This document shows positions 16,003 through 24,464 of a DNA stretch of 64,000 nt, in pieces. Source of the stretch: JAIBJN01 sp963811635 (GTDB taxonomy: Bacteria > Actinomycetota > Thermoleophilia > Gaiellales > Gaiellaceae). The notes under the pieces were generated by a model. The model saw only the letters and a program-made list of their open reading frames with translations, had not been told where the DNA came from and searched no databases. The stretch spans positions 189,372 to 253,371 of the forward strand of contig CAWESB010000015.1 of assembly GCA_963811635.1 (NCBI GenBank), in the 5' to 3' direction. Within the stretch, counting starts at the first letter, position 1. Every line of letters begins with the position of its first letter. The position numbers and the translations under genes were made by a program.

Positions 16003-17358
16003 ATGGCGCAGGTCGAGACCGGCAGGGCGACGAGCGACCCGGCTGCGCGCAAGGATGTGCTGAAGCGGGTCAAGGACGAGGAGATCGGCTTCGTCCACCT
16101 CTGGTTCACGGACATCGAGGGGCACCTGAAGAGCTTCGCGGTCACGGTGCCGGAGCTCGAGGGCGCGCTCGACGACGGGATGGGCTTCGACGGATCTTCG
16201 ATCACGGGCTTCAACGCGATCGAGGAGTCGGACATGGTCGCCATCCCCGACCCCGCCACCTTCCAGCTGATGCCGAACGGTGGTCACAAGGTCGCGCGGA
16301 TGATCTGCGACGTCGTCACTCCGGACGGCGAGCCATACATGGGTGACCCGCGCCACGTCCTGCGACTCGCCCTCGAGCGCATGGAGAGCCTGGGCTTCGA
16401 CACGTTCAACGTCGGGCCGGAGCTCGAGTACTTCCTCTTCAAGTCCGACGACGGCACCGAGACGCTCGACGAGGGCGGGTACTTCGCCATGACGACGATG
16501 GACGCGGCCAGCGACCTGCGCCATGACACCGTCCGCGCGCTCGAGTCGATGGGGATCCCGATCGAGTACGTCCACCACGAGGTCGGCCCCTCTCAGCACG
16601 AGATCGACATGCAGTTCGCCGACGCGCTCTCGATGGCCGACCACACGATCACGTACCGGCTCGTGGTCAAGGAGATCGCCAAGAAGGCCGGCTACCACGC
16701 GAGCTTCATGCCGAAGCCGATCTTCGGCGAGAACGGGTCGGGGATGCACACGCACCAGTCCCTCTTCTCGGACGGCAAGAACGCCTTCTTCGACGCCGAC
16801 GACGACTGGAGCCTCTCCGAGGTCGGCAAGGGCTTCATCGCCGGCCAGCTTCGCCACGCGCGCGAGATCTCGGCGATCTTCGCCCAGTGGATCAACTCCT
16901 ACAAGCGGCTCGTTCCCGGCTACGAGGCCCCGGTCTACGCCGCCTGGTCGCGCCGCAACCGCTCGGCCCTGATCCGCATCCCGCTCTACAAGCCCGGCAA
17001 CGAGCAGGCGACGCGGGCGGAGATCCGCTGCCCCGACCCGGCGTGCAACCCGTACCTCACGTTCGCGGCGCTCCTGCACGCCGGCCTCGAGGGAATCGAG
17101 CAGGGCTACGAGCTCCCGCCGCCGATGGAGAGCAACCTCTACAAGCTGAGCGCGGAGGAGCGAAAGGAGCGCGGCATTGTCGCGCTGCCGGAGACTCTCG
17201 GCGAGGCGATCGACGAGCTGGCCGAGTCCGACCTCGTGCGCCGGGCGCTCGGCGACCACATCTTCGACAACTACGTCAAGCTCAAGCGCCAGGAGTGGGA
17301 CGAGTACCGCGTCCAGCTCACCCCGTGGGAGCTGGAGAAGTACCTGCCGGTCTTGTAG
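16003..17358 (+). CDS. glnA: Glutamine synthetase, GSI-alpha type
   Basis: Second type I glutamine synthetase, 451 residues, starting at ATG 16003 with AGAGGAGG upstream. It contains GMGFDGSSITGFN, the metal-ligand segment VGPELEYFLF, HHEVGPSQHEIDM, FMPKPIFGENGSGMHTHQS, RNRSALIRIPLYK and EIRCPDPACNPYLTFAAL. The shorter length and C-terminus (ESNLYKLSAEERKERG, ending WELEKYLPVL) follow the GSI-alpha pattern of Bacillus and Thermotoga, which lacks the GSI-beta adenylylation loop and is controlled by feedback and gene regulation. It lies 1.98 kb from a GSI-beta gene on the opposite strand. The leader carries a terminator-like hairpin. Confidence 0.96.
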   Translation: MAQVETGRATSDPAARKDVLKRVKDEEIGFVHLWFTDIEGHLKSFAVTVPELEGALDDGMGFDGSSITGFNAIEESDMVAIPDPATFQLMPNGGHKVARMICDVVTPDGEPYMGDPRHVLRLALERMESLGFDTFNVGPELEYFLFKSDDGTETLDEGGYFAMTTMDAASDLRHDTVRALESMGIPIEYVHHEVGPSQHEIDMQFADALSMADHTITYRLVVKEIAKKAGYHASFMPKPIFGENGSGMHTHQSLFSDGKNAFFDADDDWSLSEVGKGFIAGQLRHAREISAIFAQWINSYKRLVPGYEAPVYAAWSRRNRSALIRIPLYKPGNEQATRAEIRCPDPACNPYLTFAALLHAGLEGIEQGYELPPPMESNLYKLSAEERKERGIVALPETLGEAIDELAESDLVRRALGDHIFDNYVKLKRQEWDEYRVQLTPWELEKYLPVL

Positions 17359-17395
17359 GACGCGGCCGCTCGGCGTAAGATTGCTCTCGGTGTCG

Positions 17396-17458
17396 CCGCT
17401 TCTCCTAGAAGCGGGGGACTGACTGACGGCCGACCGCGAGCTGCTTGCTGAGCAGCTC
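17396..17458. terminator. Two hairpins between convergent genes
   Basis: Hairpin 1 at 17396-17414 is CCGCTTCT/AGAAGCGG with a 3-base loop. Hairpin 2 at 17438-17458 is GAGCTGCT/AGCAGCTC with a 5-base loop, followed on the plus strand by GTGGTCGTTATT. They sit between the stops of GSI-alpha glnA and the minus-strand pseudo-receiver, so they probably end one or both transcripts. Neither has a strong U-tract. Confidence 0.5.
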
Positions 17459-17465
17459 GTGGTCG

Positions 17466-17849
17466 TTATTGGACCGGGGCGTGCAGCTCGGCCGCCGCCG
17501 AGACGCTGTCGACCGCCGCGCAGAGAGCGTGCTCGAGCTCCTCGAGCGCGAAGGGCTTCAGGAGGTACGCCAGCGGCCGAAGGCTCTCGACCTTGGCCGA
17601 ATCGGGATCAATGCTGGCGCAGACGATCGGAAGCTCCTCGTTCAGCGCGCGCATTCGCGCCGCTGCTGCGAGAGCCGCGGGATCGGCGGGCTCGAGCAGG
17701 AGGACGTCGATGCCATCGTCCGGGACGACGGGGCCCCGCCGACCGGCGGGGTAGACCGGCTCGTGGCCGATGCGTTCGACGACGTGTCCGAGGAGCGCCC
17801 GCACCTCGGCGTGCGGCTCGAAGACGAGGATCTTCACAGGTCTCACCAT
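17466..17849 (-). CDS. Receiver-like protein lacking the phospho-acceptor Asp (pseudo-receiver)
   Basis: 127 residues from ATG 17849 (MVRPVKILVFEP); the frame is open upstream to 17939 but that part overlaps the divergent gene. The CheY-like fold is suggested by KILVFEPHAEVRALLGHVV (beta1-alpha1), IDVLLLEPADP (beta3), LPIVCASID (beta4) and YLLKPFALEELEHAL (beta5 Lys-Pro and alpha5). The phospho-acceptor position in beta3 is Glu (LLLEP instead of LLLDV), and the acidic pair after beta1 is reduced to one Glu. Aspartyl phosphorylation is therefore unlikely; a constitutive or phosphorylation-independent role is inferred. Divergent from the OmpR-type regulator at 17896. Confidence 0.72.
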   Translation of the reverse strand: MVRPVKILVFEPHAEVRALLGHVVERIGHEPVYPAGRRGPVVPDDGIDVLLLEPADPAALAAAARMRALNEELPIVCASIDPDSAKVESLRPLAYLLKPFALEELEHALCAAVDSVSAAAELHAPVQ

Positions 17850-17895
17850 CGGGCTCGAGCGCGCGTATTTCGGCGGGATCTGGTATGGAAGCGGT

Positions 17896-18566
17896 ATGAA
17901 GCGCGCGCAGGTCCTGGTCGTCGACGACGACCCCGACATCAGGGGCCTCGTCAGGGAGCTCCTCGAGCGGCAGGGCTACGGCGTCGCCGAGGCCGCCAAC
18001 GGCAAGGAGGCGCTGCGGGCGCTGTACGCGACGCCGCCGGACGTCGTCCTCCTCGACGTCTCCATGCCCGAGCTCGACGGCTGGCAGACGCTCGAGCGCA
18101 TCCGCGACCTCTCCGACGTCCCCGTGGCGATGCTCACCGCCCGTGCGGCCGAGCTCGAGAAGGTGCGCGGCCTCAAGGCAGGCGCCGACGACTACATCAC
18201 GAAGCCGTTCGGCAGGCAGGAGCTTCTCGCCCGCGTCGAGGCGATGCTCCGCCGCGCGGGGCCGCGCGAGGAGACGAAGCAGACCTACGCCGACACGCTC
18301 CTCAACGTCGACTTCGCCCAGCGCAGCGTCTCCGCGAACGGCGAGGAGGTCGCGCTGACGCCCCTCGAGTTCCGGCTCCTCGCCGCCTTCGTCCGCCACC
18401 CCGGCCAGCTGCTCTCGCACGACCAGGTGCTCGAGCTCGTCTGGGGCGACTCGTTCTCGGCCTCCCGCGACCAGGTGAAGCTCTACGTCGGCTATCTGCG
18501 GCGCAAGCTCGAGGGCGCCGGGGTGGACGGGTCCGTGATCGAGACCGTGCGCGGGTTCGGCTACCG

Positions 18567-18588
<22 letters not shown>
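17896..18588 (+). CDS. OmpR/PhoB-family response regulator
   Basis: 230-residue DNA-binding regulator. The start at ATG 17896 gives MKRAQVLVVDDDPDIRGLV; the frame is open upstream but without homology. Receiver domain (1-118): acidic triad DDD after beta1, phospho-acceptor Asp in VVLLDVSMPELDGW, Thr in VAMLTARA, Lys in DDYITKPF. Winged-helix Trans_reg_C domain (about 135-228): LTPLEFRLLAAFVRHPGQLL, SASRDQVKLYVGYLRRKL and VRGFGYRY. The gene tail overlaps by 22 bases, tail-to-tail, the CheY-like gene of the neighbouring minus-strand operon. Its partner kinase is not adjacent on the same strand; the PAS kinase next door is a candidate. Confidence 0.93.
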
Positions 18589-18935
<347 letters not shown>

Positions 18936-18937
18936 GC

Positions 18938-21625
18938 CTACAGCGCCACCTCGCTGCGCTCGCGCACCTCGGCGTGGCGGCGGAGCGGGAGGCTCACGTG
19001 GAACGTCGTGCCCGCTCCCTCCTCGCTTGCAACGGTGATCCTCCCTTCGTGTGCCTCGACGATCGCCTTCGAGATCGCGAGGCCGAGGCCGGTGCCCTGG
19101 ATGGCCTGCTCGGTCGCGGTCGACGTGCGGAAGAAGCGCTCGAAGAGGAACTCCTGCTCGACGGCGGGGATGCCCATGCCGCTGTCGCGTACCTCGAGGA
19201 TCGCCTGCTTCCTGAGGACGCGGACCCGCACGTCGACGCGCCCACCGTCGGGCGTGAACTTGATCGCGTTCGAGACGAGGTTGTCGAGGAGCTGGCCGAT
19301 GCGTGCCCGGTCCCCGGCGACGGGCGGAGTCGGGCCGGTCGCGAGGGTGAGCGTGATCCCCTTGGCCTCGGCCTGCGGCCGCGCGGTCTCGACGCTCTCC
19401 GACGCCACGGTGCAGAGGTCGAGGGCGCCGACGTCGAGGACCAGCTTGCCGGCCTCGACCTGTGCGAGGAAGAGCAGGTCGCCGACGAGGTGCAGCAGCC
19501 GATGGGAGTTCCGTTCGACGACGCCGAGGAACTGGCGCTGATCGTCGGTCAGCTCGCCCGCCTCGCCGTCGAGAAGGAGCTCCGTGTAGCCGCGGATCGA
19601 CGTCAGCGGAGTCCGGAGCTCGTGCGAGACGAGCGCGATGAACTCGTCCTTGAGGCGGTCGAGCTCGCGCAGGCGCTCGTTCTGCGCTGCGAGATCGCGC
19701 TGAGCCGCTTCGGCGATCGCGCGCGCCTCCTGCTCGCCGACGAGGAGCCGCTCGCGGTCGGCCTCGGCCTGGATCCGGCCCGTGACGTCGCGGTCGGTGC
19801 CGCGCCAGCCGATCAGCTCGCCCTCGGCGTCGAGGTCGGGCGTCGCGGTGCTCTCGAGGAAGCGCAGGCTGCCGTCGCGGTGGAGGCAGCGGACGACCAT
19901 GGCCGACCAGCCCTCCTTGCGCTCGGCCTGCTCGGCGATGGCGCGCACGAGCTCCTCGCGATCGGCCTCGAGGACGAACTCGGTCCACGCCATCCCGACG
20001 ACTTCCTCCGGCTCGTAGCCGAGGATCCGCGTGACCGCGGGGTTCGAGTACGTGTGCACGGTCTCCACGTCCATCGCCCACACCCATTCCTCGGTCGTCT
20101 CGACGAAGGCGCGGAACTTCGACTCGCTGTCGCGAATGGCCTGCTCGGCCCGCTTGCGCTCCGTGACGTCCTGGCCGATCGCGGAGACGCCGACGACCTT
20201 GCCCGACGAGTTGCGGATCGGCGAGTACGTGAAGGAGACGTGGACGCGGCTGCCGTCCTCGCGCCGGCGGACCGTCTCGAACTGGGCGACCCGGTCTTCC
20301 TCGACGACCCTGCGCAGGAGATCGAGCGCCCGCTGCTGGTGCTCCGGAGGCATCAGCAGCGTGACCGGCTGCCCGAGCACCTCTTCGGCGGGGTAGCCGA
20401 ACATGCGCTCGGCGCCCGCGTTCCAGCTCGTGAAGCGCAGGTCGAGCGACGCGCTCGTGATCGCTTCGTTCGACGACTCGATGATCGAAGCGAGGCGGGC
20501 GCGCGTTTCCTCGGCGTTCTTACGCTCCGTGATGTCGACGAGGAAGCCCTGGGCGTGCATCGGCCGACCGGCCTGATCCTTGGCGATCGTCACCTCGTCG
20601 TGGATCCAGACAGCCCGGCCGTCCTTCGCGATCATCCGGTACCTGATCGAGAAGGGCTCGCCGCTCTCATAGGACTCGGTGTGCGCGGCGATCGTTTGCT
20701 CGCGGTCGTCCGGATGGAGGATCTTGACGAAGAACTCGGGGTCGCTCATGCACTCGAGCGGCGTGTAGCCGACGAGGTCCTCGATCTGTGGGCTCATGTA
20801 GATGCACGAGCTGGTCTCGTCGAGACGCGTGATGTACATGACGAGGGGCAGCTGCTCGACGAGGCTGCGGTAGTTGCGCTCGGCCTCGCTCACCCGCACC
20901 TCGGCCTTGTCGCGCTGGTCGAGGGCCTGCGCCAGCGCGGTGGCGTGCTGCTCGAGACCCTTGTTGCGGTTGTCCAGGGCCCGGGTCACCTGGCGGAGGA
21001 TCGGGAAGAGCGTGGCATAGAGGAGGAGCAGCGCCAGGCCCAGCGCGATCGCGACCGGCGTGATCGTCTCCTGGATGTCGGCGGCGACGGGCGCGTAGGC
21101 CTCGTAGACCTCGAGCACGCCCGCGGTCTCGTCCGAGGTTCCCGCGAGGACGGGGACGTAGGACTCGAACGCCTTCGTGCCGTCGCTGCCGCCCGACTCC
21201 TCGTTGAGGGTCGTGACCCGCTGGACGGCTTGACCCGAAAGCGCGGGCTCCAGCTCCGCGAGATCGTCAGCCCGCTCCCCGATCAGCCCGTGGTCGGTCG
21301 AGTACGTGACCACGCCTTCCGGGCTCCAGAGCTTCATCCGGAGGAGGTTTCCGACCAGCTCCCGCTCGAAGGCGGCGTCGAGCTCGGCGCGTCTTTCCGG
21401 CGGCACGGGGCCGCCGAAGTCGGCCTCGGTGAGGCTGGGCGCGATCCGGGCCGCGACCTCGGTCGCATGGGCGGTGACCTCCTGGCGCCCGCGCTCCTCG
21501 GCCTCGCTCCTGACGACCCAGAAGATGGCCACCCAGGCGAGCGCGAGCGCGATCGCGCTGTAGATCGCGAACCGCAGGACGAGACGCGGTGGCTTTCTCG
21601 GCGCAGGCGGAGCCGAAACGGTCAC
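18938..21625 (-). CDS. Membrane sensor histidine kinase with three PAS domains
   Basis: Hybrid-sensing kinase of about 895 residues from GTG 21625; the frame continues upstream to 21892, through the divergent gene, without homology. Order: TM1 (about 16-38), extracytoplasmic sensor region (about 40-175, with LVGNLLRMKLWSPEGVVTYS), TM2 (about 180-203), a coiled linker, PAS1 with PAC (ends GFLVDITERKNAEE), PAS2 (ends GQDVTERKRAEQ), PAS3 (ends GTDRDVTGRIQ), HisKA with the phospho-accepting His in ALVSHELRTPLTSIRGY, and HATPase_c with the N box (NLVSNAIKF), DSGMGIP and GTGLGLAIS. The CheY-like partner follows directly. Divergent from the GAF kinase, 47 bases apart. The signal is unknown. Confidence 0.92.
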   Translation of the reverse strand: MTVSAPPAPRKPPRLVLRFAIYSAIALALAWVAIFWVVRSEAEERGRQEVTAHATEVAARIAPSLTEADFGGPVPPERRAELDAAFERELVGNLLRMKLWSPEGVVTYSTDHGLIGERADDLAELEPALSGQAVQRVTTLNEESGGSDGTKAFESYVPVLAGTSDETAGVLEVYEAYAPVAADIQETITPVAIALGLALLLLYATLFPILRQVTRALDNRNKGLEQHATALAQALDQRDKAEVRVSEAERNYRSLVEQLPLVMYITRLDETSSCIYMSPQIEDLVGYTPLECMSDPEFFVKILHPDDREQTIAAHTESYESGEPFSIRYRMIAKDGRAVWIHDEVTIAKDQAGRPMHAQGFLVDITERKNAEETRARLASIIESSNEAITSASLDLRFTSWNAGAERMFGYPAEEVLGQPVTLLMPPEHQQRALDLLRRVVEEDRVAQFETVRRREDGSRVHVSFTYSPIRNSSGKVVGVSAIGQDVTERKRAEQAIRDSESKFRAFVETTEEWVWAMDVETVHTYSNPAVTRILGYEPEEVVGMAWTEFVLEADREELVRAIAEQAERKEGWSAMVVRCLHRDGSLRFLESTATPDLDAEGELIGWRGTDRDVTGRIQAEADRERLLVGEQEARAIAEAAQRDLAAQNERLRELDRLKDEFIALVSHELRTPLTSIRGYTELLLDGEAGELTDDQRQFLGVVERNSHRLLHLVGDLLFLAQVEAGKLVLDVGALDLCTVASESVETARPQAEAKGITLTLATGPTPPVAGDRARIGQLLDNLVSNAIKFTPDGGRVDVRVRVLRKQAILEVRDSGMGIPAVEQEFLFERFFRTSTATEQAIQGTGLGLAISKAIVEAHEGRITVASEEGAGTTFHVSLPLRRHAEVRERSEVAL

Positions 21626-21672
21626 GTTGCTCGTTATCGGTGCCGCCAAACCCTTGCTTGAATGTCGTTCAC

Positions 21673-23082
21673 GTGGACAGATCTGCCCGCCACCTCCGGC
21701 TCTTGACGGAGACGATCGCCGCTGTGAACTCGACCCTCGACCTCGACGAGGTGTTCGACCTGATCGCGCACAAGGTGGCCGAGGCGCTGGAGACCGACGC
21801 GTGCTTCGTCTACCTGTACGACGAGGCGGCGAACGAGCTCGTCCTGCGTGCCTCGTACGGCACCCGCGTCGAGGACATGACCCGGGTTCCAAAGATGCGC
21901 CCTGGCGAGGGGATCACGGGATCCGCGGCCGCGGAGCGGGCGCCGGTGATGATCGCGCGCGAGGCTCACCTCGACCCGCGCTTCAAGCACTTCCCGAACC
22001 TCCGCGAGGCGCACTACCAGTCGATCCTCGCCGTCCCGATCCTCGCCCGCGACCGCCTCGAGGGCGCCCTCAACGTCCGTACCGAGGCGGCGCGCGAGTT
22101 CAGCGGCGACGAGATCGACCTGCTCATGGCCATCGCGGGCCAGGTCGCGCAGGCGATCGAGAACGCGAAGCTCTACGAGCATGCGCAGCGCCGCGTCGCC
22201 GAGCTGGAGGCGCTCGCGGCCATCTCCGAGGCGGTCTCCGAGTCGCTCTACCTCGAGGAGTCCCTCGAGGCGATCGTGAACACGACGATCAAGGCCGTCG
22301 ACGCGAGCGGGGCCGCGCTCGTGCTCCAGGACGGGACGATTGCCTGGCCGGAGGGTCGTGCAGGCGCCCATGCCGTCCGCTACCCACTGCGCTGGAAGGG
22401 TCGGCAGGTCGGCGAGCTCGTCTGCGACCGCGACACCCCGTTCACGGAGGAGGAGCGCCGCCTGCTCGCCTCGATCGCCCGGCAGGCCGCCGTCGCGCTC
22501 GAGCACGGGCGCGCGGTGCTGCGCGGCGTGCTCGCCCAGGAGATCCATCATCGCGTCAAGAACAACCTGCAGACGGTGGCTTCGCTGCTGCGGCTCCAGG
22601 CCGCGAGCGCCGACACGATCGACCCGCAGAAGGCCCTCGGCGACTCGGTAAACCGCATCCTCGCGATCGCGGCCGTGCACGAGGTCCTCACCGAGCGCCG
22701 CGACGACGACGTCGACCTCGGCGAGCTCGTCGACCGGCTGCGCTCCATGCTCGTCCAGGGCCTCGGCGGCGGTAAGCAGGTCAGCTCCCACCTCGAACCG
22801 ATCTCGCTCCACGGCGAGCGGGCGACCGCCCTCGCGCTCGTCTTCTGCGAGCTGCTCGGGAACGCGCTGGAGCACGGTGGCGACGAAGTACTCGTCGAGC
22901 TGGGGCGCTCGAACGGGCGGGTGCTCCTGACCGTCGCCGACAACGGCTCGTGGAGTGACGACGCGCGCGAGGGCACCGGCCTCTCGATCGTCCGCGCTCT
23001 CGTCCGCGAGGAGCTCGACGGCGAGCTCTTGCTCCGCACGGATCACGGTCTGCGCGCCGAGGTGGCCTTCCCCGCCGCGTAG
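21673..23082 (+). CDS. GAF-domain histidine kinase of the HisKA_2 type (PdtaS-like)
   Basis: Soluble kinase of 469 residues from GTG 21673; the frame is open from 21589 but the extra part overlaps the divergent kinase. N-terminal GAF domain (about 8-165: LTETIAAVNSTLDLDEVFDL, ACFVYLYDE, GEGITGSAA, ILAVPILARDRLEGALNV), a second weaker GAF-like or linker region (about 175-300), then HisKA_2 with the His in LAQEIHHRVKNNLQTVASLL and a HATPase domain (CELLGNALEHG, VADNGSW, GTGLSIVRALV). This matches PdtaS of mycobacteria, whose partner PdtaR is an ANTAR RNA-binding antiterminator. The next gene is an ANTAR response regulator, which makes the pairing convincing. Confidence 0.9.
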   Translation: MDRSARHLRLLTETIAAVNSTLDLDEVFDLIAHKVAEALETDACFVYLYDEAANELVLRASYGTRVEDMTRVPKMRPGEGITGSAAAERAPVMIAREAHLDPRFKHFPNLREAHYQSILAVPILARDRLEGALNVRTEAAREFSGDEIDLLMAIAGQVAQAIENAKLYEHAQRRVAELEALAAISEAVSESLYLEESLEAIVNTTIKAVDASGAALVLQDGTIAWPEGRAGAHAVRYPLRWKGRQVGELVCDRDTPFTEEERRLLASIARQAAVALEHGRAVLRGVLAQEIHHRVKNNLQTVASLLRLQAASADTIDPQKALGDSVNRILAIAAVHEVLTERRDDDVDLGELVDRLRSMLVQGLGGGKQVSSHLEPISLHGERATALALVFCELLGNALEHGGDEVLVELGRSNGRVLLTVADNGSWSDDAREGTGLSIVRALVREELDGELLLRTDHGLRAEVAFPAA

Positions 23083-23237
23083 CGGCGCGCCCGCCCATCG
23101 ATGCCGGACTGGACCACCAGTTACCCGCGTGTGTGTGGGAGACCCACCTCCCCGTCCCTTGGCTCGAGCCTATCGCCGGCGGGCGCGCGCATGGGGCGCG
23201 AGTTCGTGCCGAGACTGCGCCGGCGGAGGGGTCGTCG

Positions 23238-23807
23238 ATGAGGATCCTGGTCGCCGAGGACGAGACGATCATCCGCCTCGACCTGCGCGAAATCCTCGAA
23301 CGCGCCGGCTTCGAGGTCTGCGCCGAGGCCCGCGACGGCGAGGAGGCCGTCGAGCTCGCGCTCAGCGCGGAGCCCGACCTCGCCATCCTCGACGTCAAGA
23401 TGCCGCGCCTCGACGGCATCGAAGCGGCGAGGCGGATCCTCGCCGAGCGGCCGATCCCGATCGTCATCCTCACCGCCTACGGCCAGGACGAGCTCGTCTC
23501 GCGGGCCGTCGAGGCCGGGGTTTTCGGCTACCTGGTGAAACCGTTCCGGGAGACCGACCTGCTGCCCGCGATCCATGCGGCGCGCGCCCGCCACGCCGAG
23601 CTCCAGGCGCTGCGCGAGGAGGCCGAGTCGCTGGCGGAGGCGCTCGCCACCCGCAAGATCGTGGAGCGCGCCAAGGGCCTCCTGATGGCGCGGGAGGGCC
23701 TCAGCGAGGAGGACGCCTTCGCGCGCCTCCGCCGCGCGAGCCAGGTGTCGGGCCGGCCAATGCGGGTCGTCGCCGAGGCGCTCATCGCCACCTTCGGCGA
23801 GAGCTGA
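23238..23807 (+). CDS. Response regulator with ANTAR RNA-binding domain (PdtaR-like antiterminator)
   Basis: 189 residues from ATG 23238 (MRILVAEDETIIRLDL). Receiver domain (1-120): EDE after beta1, phospho-acceptor Asp in LAILDVKMPRLDGIEAA, IVILTAYGQ, and GYLVKPFRETDL. The C-terminal ANTAR domain (about 130-187) is the three-helix RNA-binding output: LATRKIVERAKGLLMAREG, SEEDAFARLRRASQ and VAEALI. ANTAR proteins act at the RNA level, stabilising antiterminator hairpins with six-base loops. It follows the PdtaS-like kinase after 155 bases in which I see no other feature. The two glnA leaders 7-9 kb upstream are candidate targets (inference). Confidence 0.93.
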   Translation: MRILVAEDETIIRLDLREILERAGFEVCAEARDGEEAVELALSAEPDLAILDVKMPRLDGIEAARRILAERPIPIVILTAYGQDELVSRAVEAGVFGYLVKPFRETDLLPAIHAARARHAELQALREEAESLAEALATRKIVERAKGLLMAREGLSEEDAFARLRRASQVSGRPMRVVAEALIATFGES

Positions 23808-23819
23808 TCGGCTCGGCCG

Positions 23820-24422
23820 CTACGGCCAGGTGGGGCGGTCGCGGTGCAGGTCGAGCGGGCCGTCCTCGAAACAGTCGCGGGTGCGGTAGTCGGACGGCAG
23901 CGCCGGTTGCACCTCGCGGAGGATGAACTCGGCGATCGCGTGTGCGTCGCCCTGGCCGGCCCCGAGCCTCATCGCCGTGCCGGCGTTCGACTGGAGCGCG
24001 TAGCACTGGGCGACAGCCTCGTCGCGAACGCCCGCCAGGTGCCAGGCCTCGTGCGAGAGGACGTTGACGGCGATCGCGGCCTCGCGGATCTTGAGCGGGC
24101 AGCCCTGGTGCGTCTTGAGGCAGCCAAGGCCTGAGACCCGCCCGTGGAGGAAGGCCCGCAGCGTCTTGCACGTGTGCGAGGAGAGGTTCGCCTCGTGGGC
24201 GGGCTTGCCTTCGGGCGAGAAGACCACCGAGCCGTCGGTGGCGGAGACCTCCGTCAGGGTGGCGAGCGTCCCGGGGCAGGCAATGCCGACATCGTGGCCG
24301 GCGATGACGGCCGCGATCTTCCCCAGGCGCGCCTCGTCCTGCTCGAGGTTTCGATGGGGTCCGAAGTAGAACGCGAGCCCGGCGAAAGCGGCCAGGCAGG
24401 CGAGAACGCGCGTCACCGTCAT
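23820..24422 (-). CDS. Exported hypothetical protein with an HExxH-like motif
   Basis: 200 residues from ATG 24422. An N-terminal signal or anchor helix (VTRVLACLAAFAGLAFYF) suggests export. The body has six or more Cys residues (ACPG, HTCKTL, LGCLKTHQGCPL, AQCYAL, RDCFED) and the motif LSHEAWHLAGVRDEAVAQ, in which HEAWH resembles the HExxH zinc-binding helix of metallopeptidases, with an acidic residue downstream. Function is not established; a secreted metalloprotease-like or zinc-binding role is inferred. It lies between the convergent ANTAR gene and the ABC-F gene on the same strand, 42 bases after the latter's stop. Confidence 0.75.
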   Translation of the reverse strand: MTVTRVLACLAAFAGLAFYFGPHRNLEQDEARLGKIAAVIAGHDVGIACPGTLATLTEVSATDGSVVFSPEGKPAHEANLSSHTCKTLRAFLHGRVSGLGCLKTHQGCPLKIREAAIAVNVLSHEAWHLAGVRDEAVAQCYALQSNAGTAMRLGAGQGDAHAIAEFILREVQPALPSDYRTRDCFEDGPLDLHRDRPTWP

Positions 24423-24464
24423 GCAGAGGGGAGTCGGCAGGCCCCACTGCGCGCTTGAGTCCCC

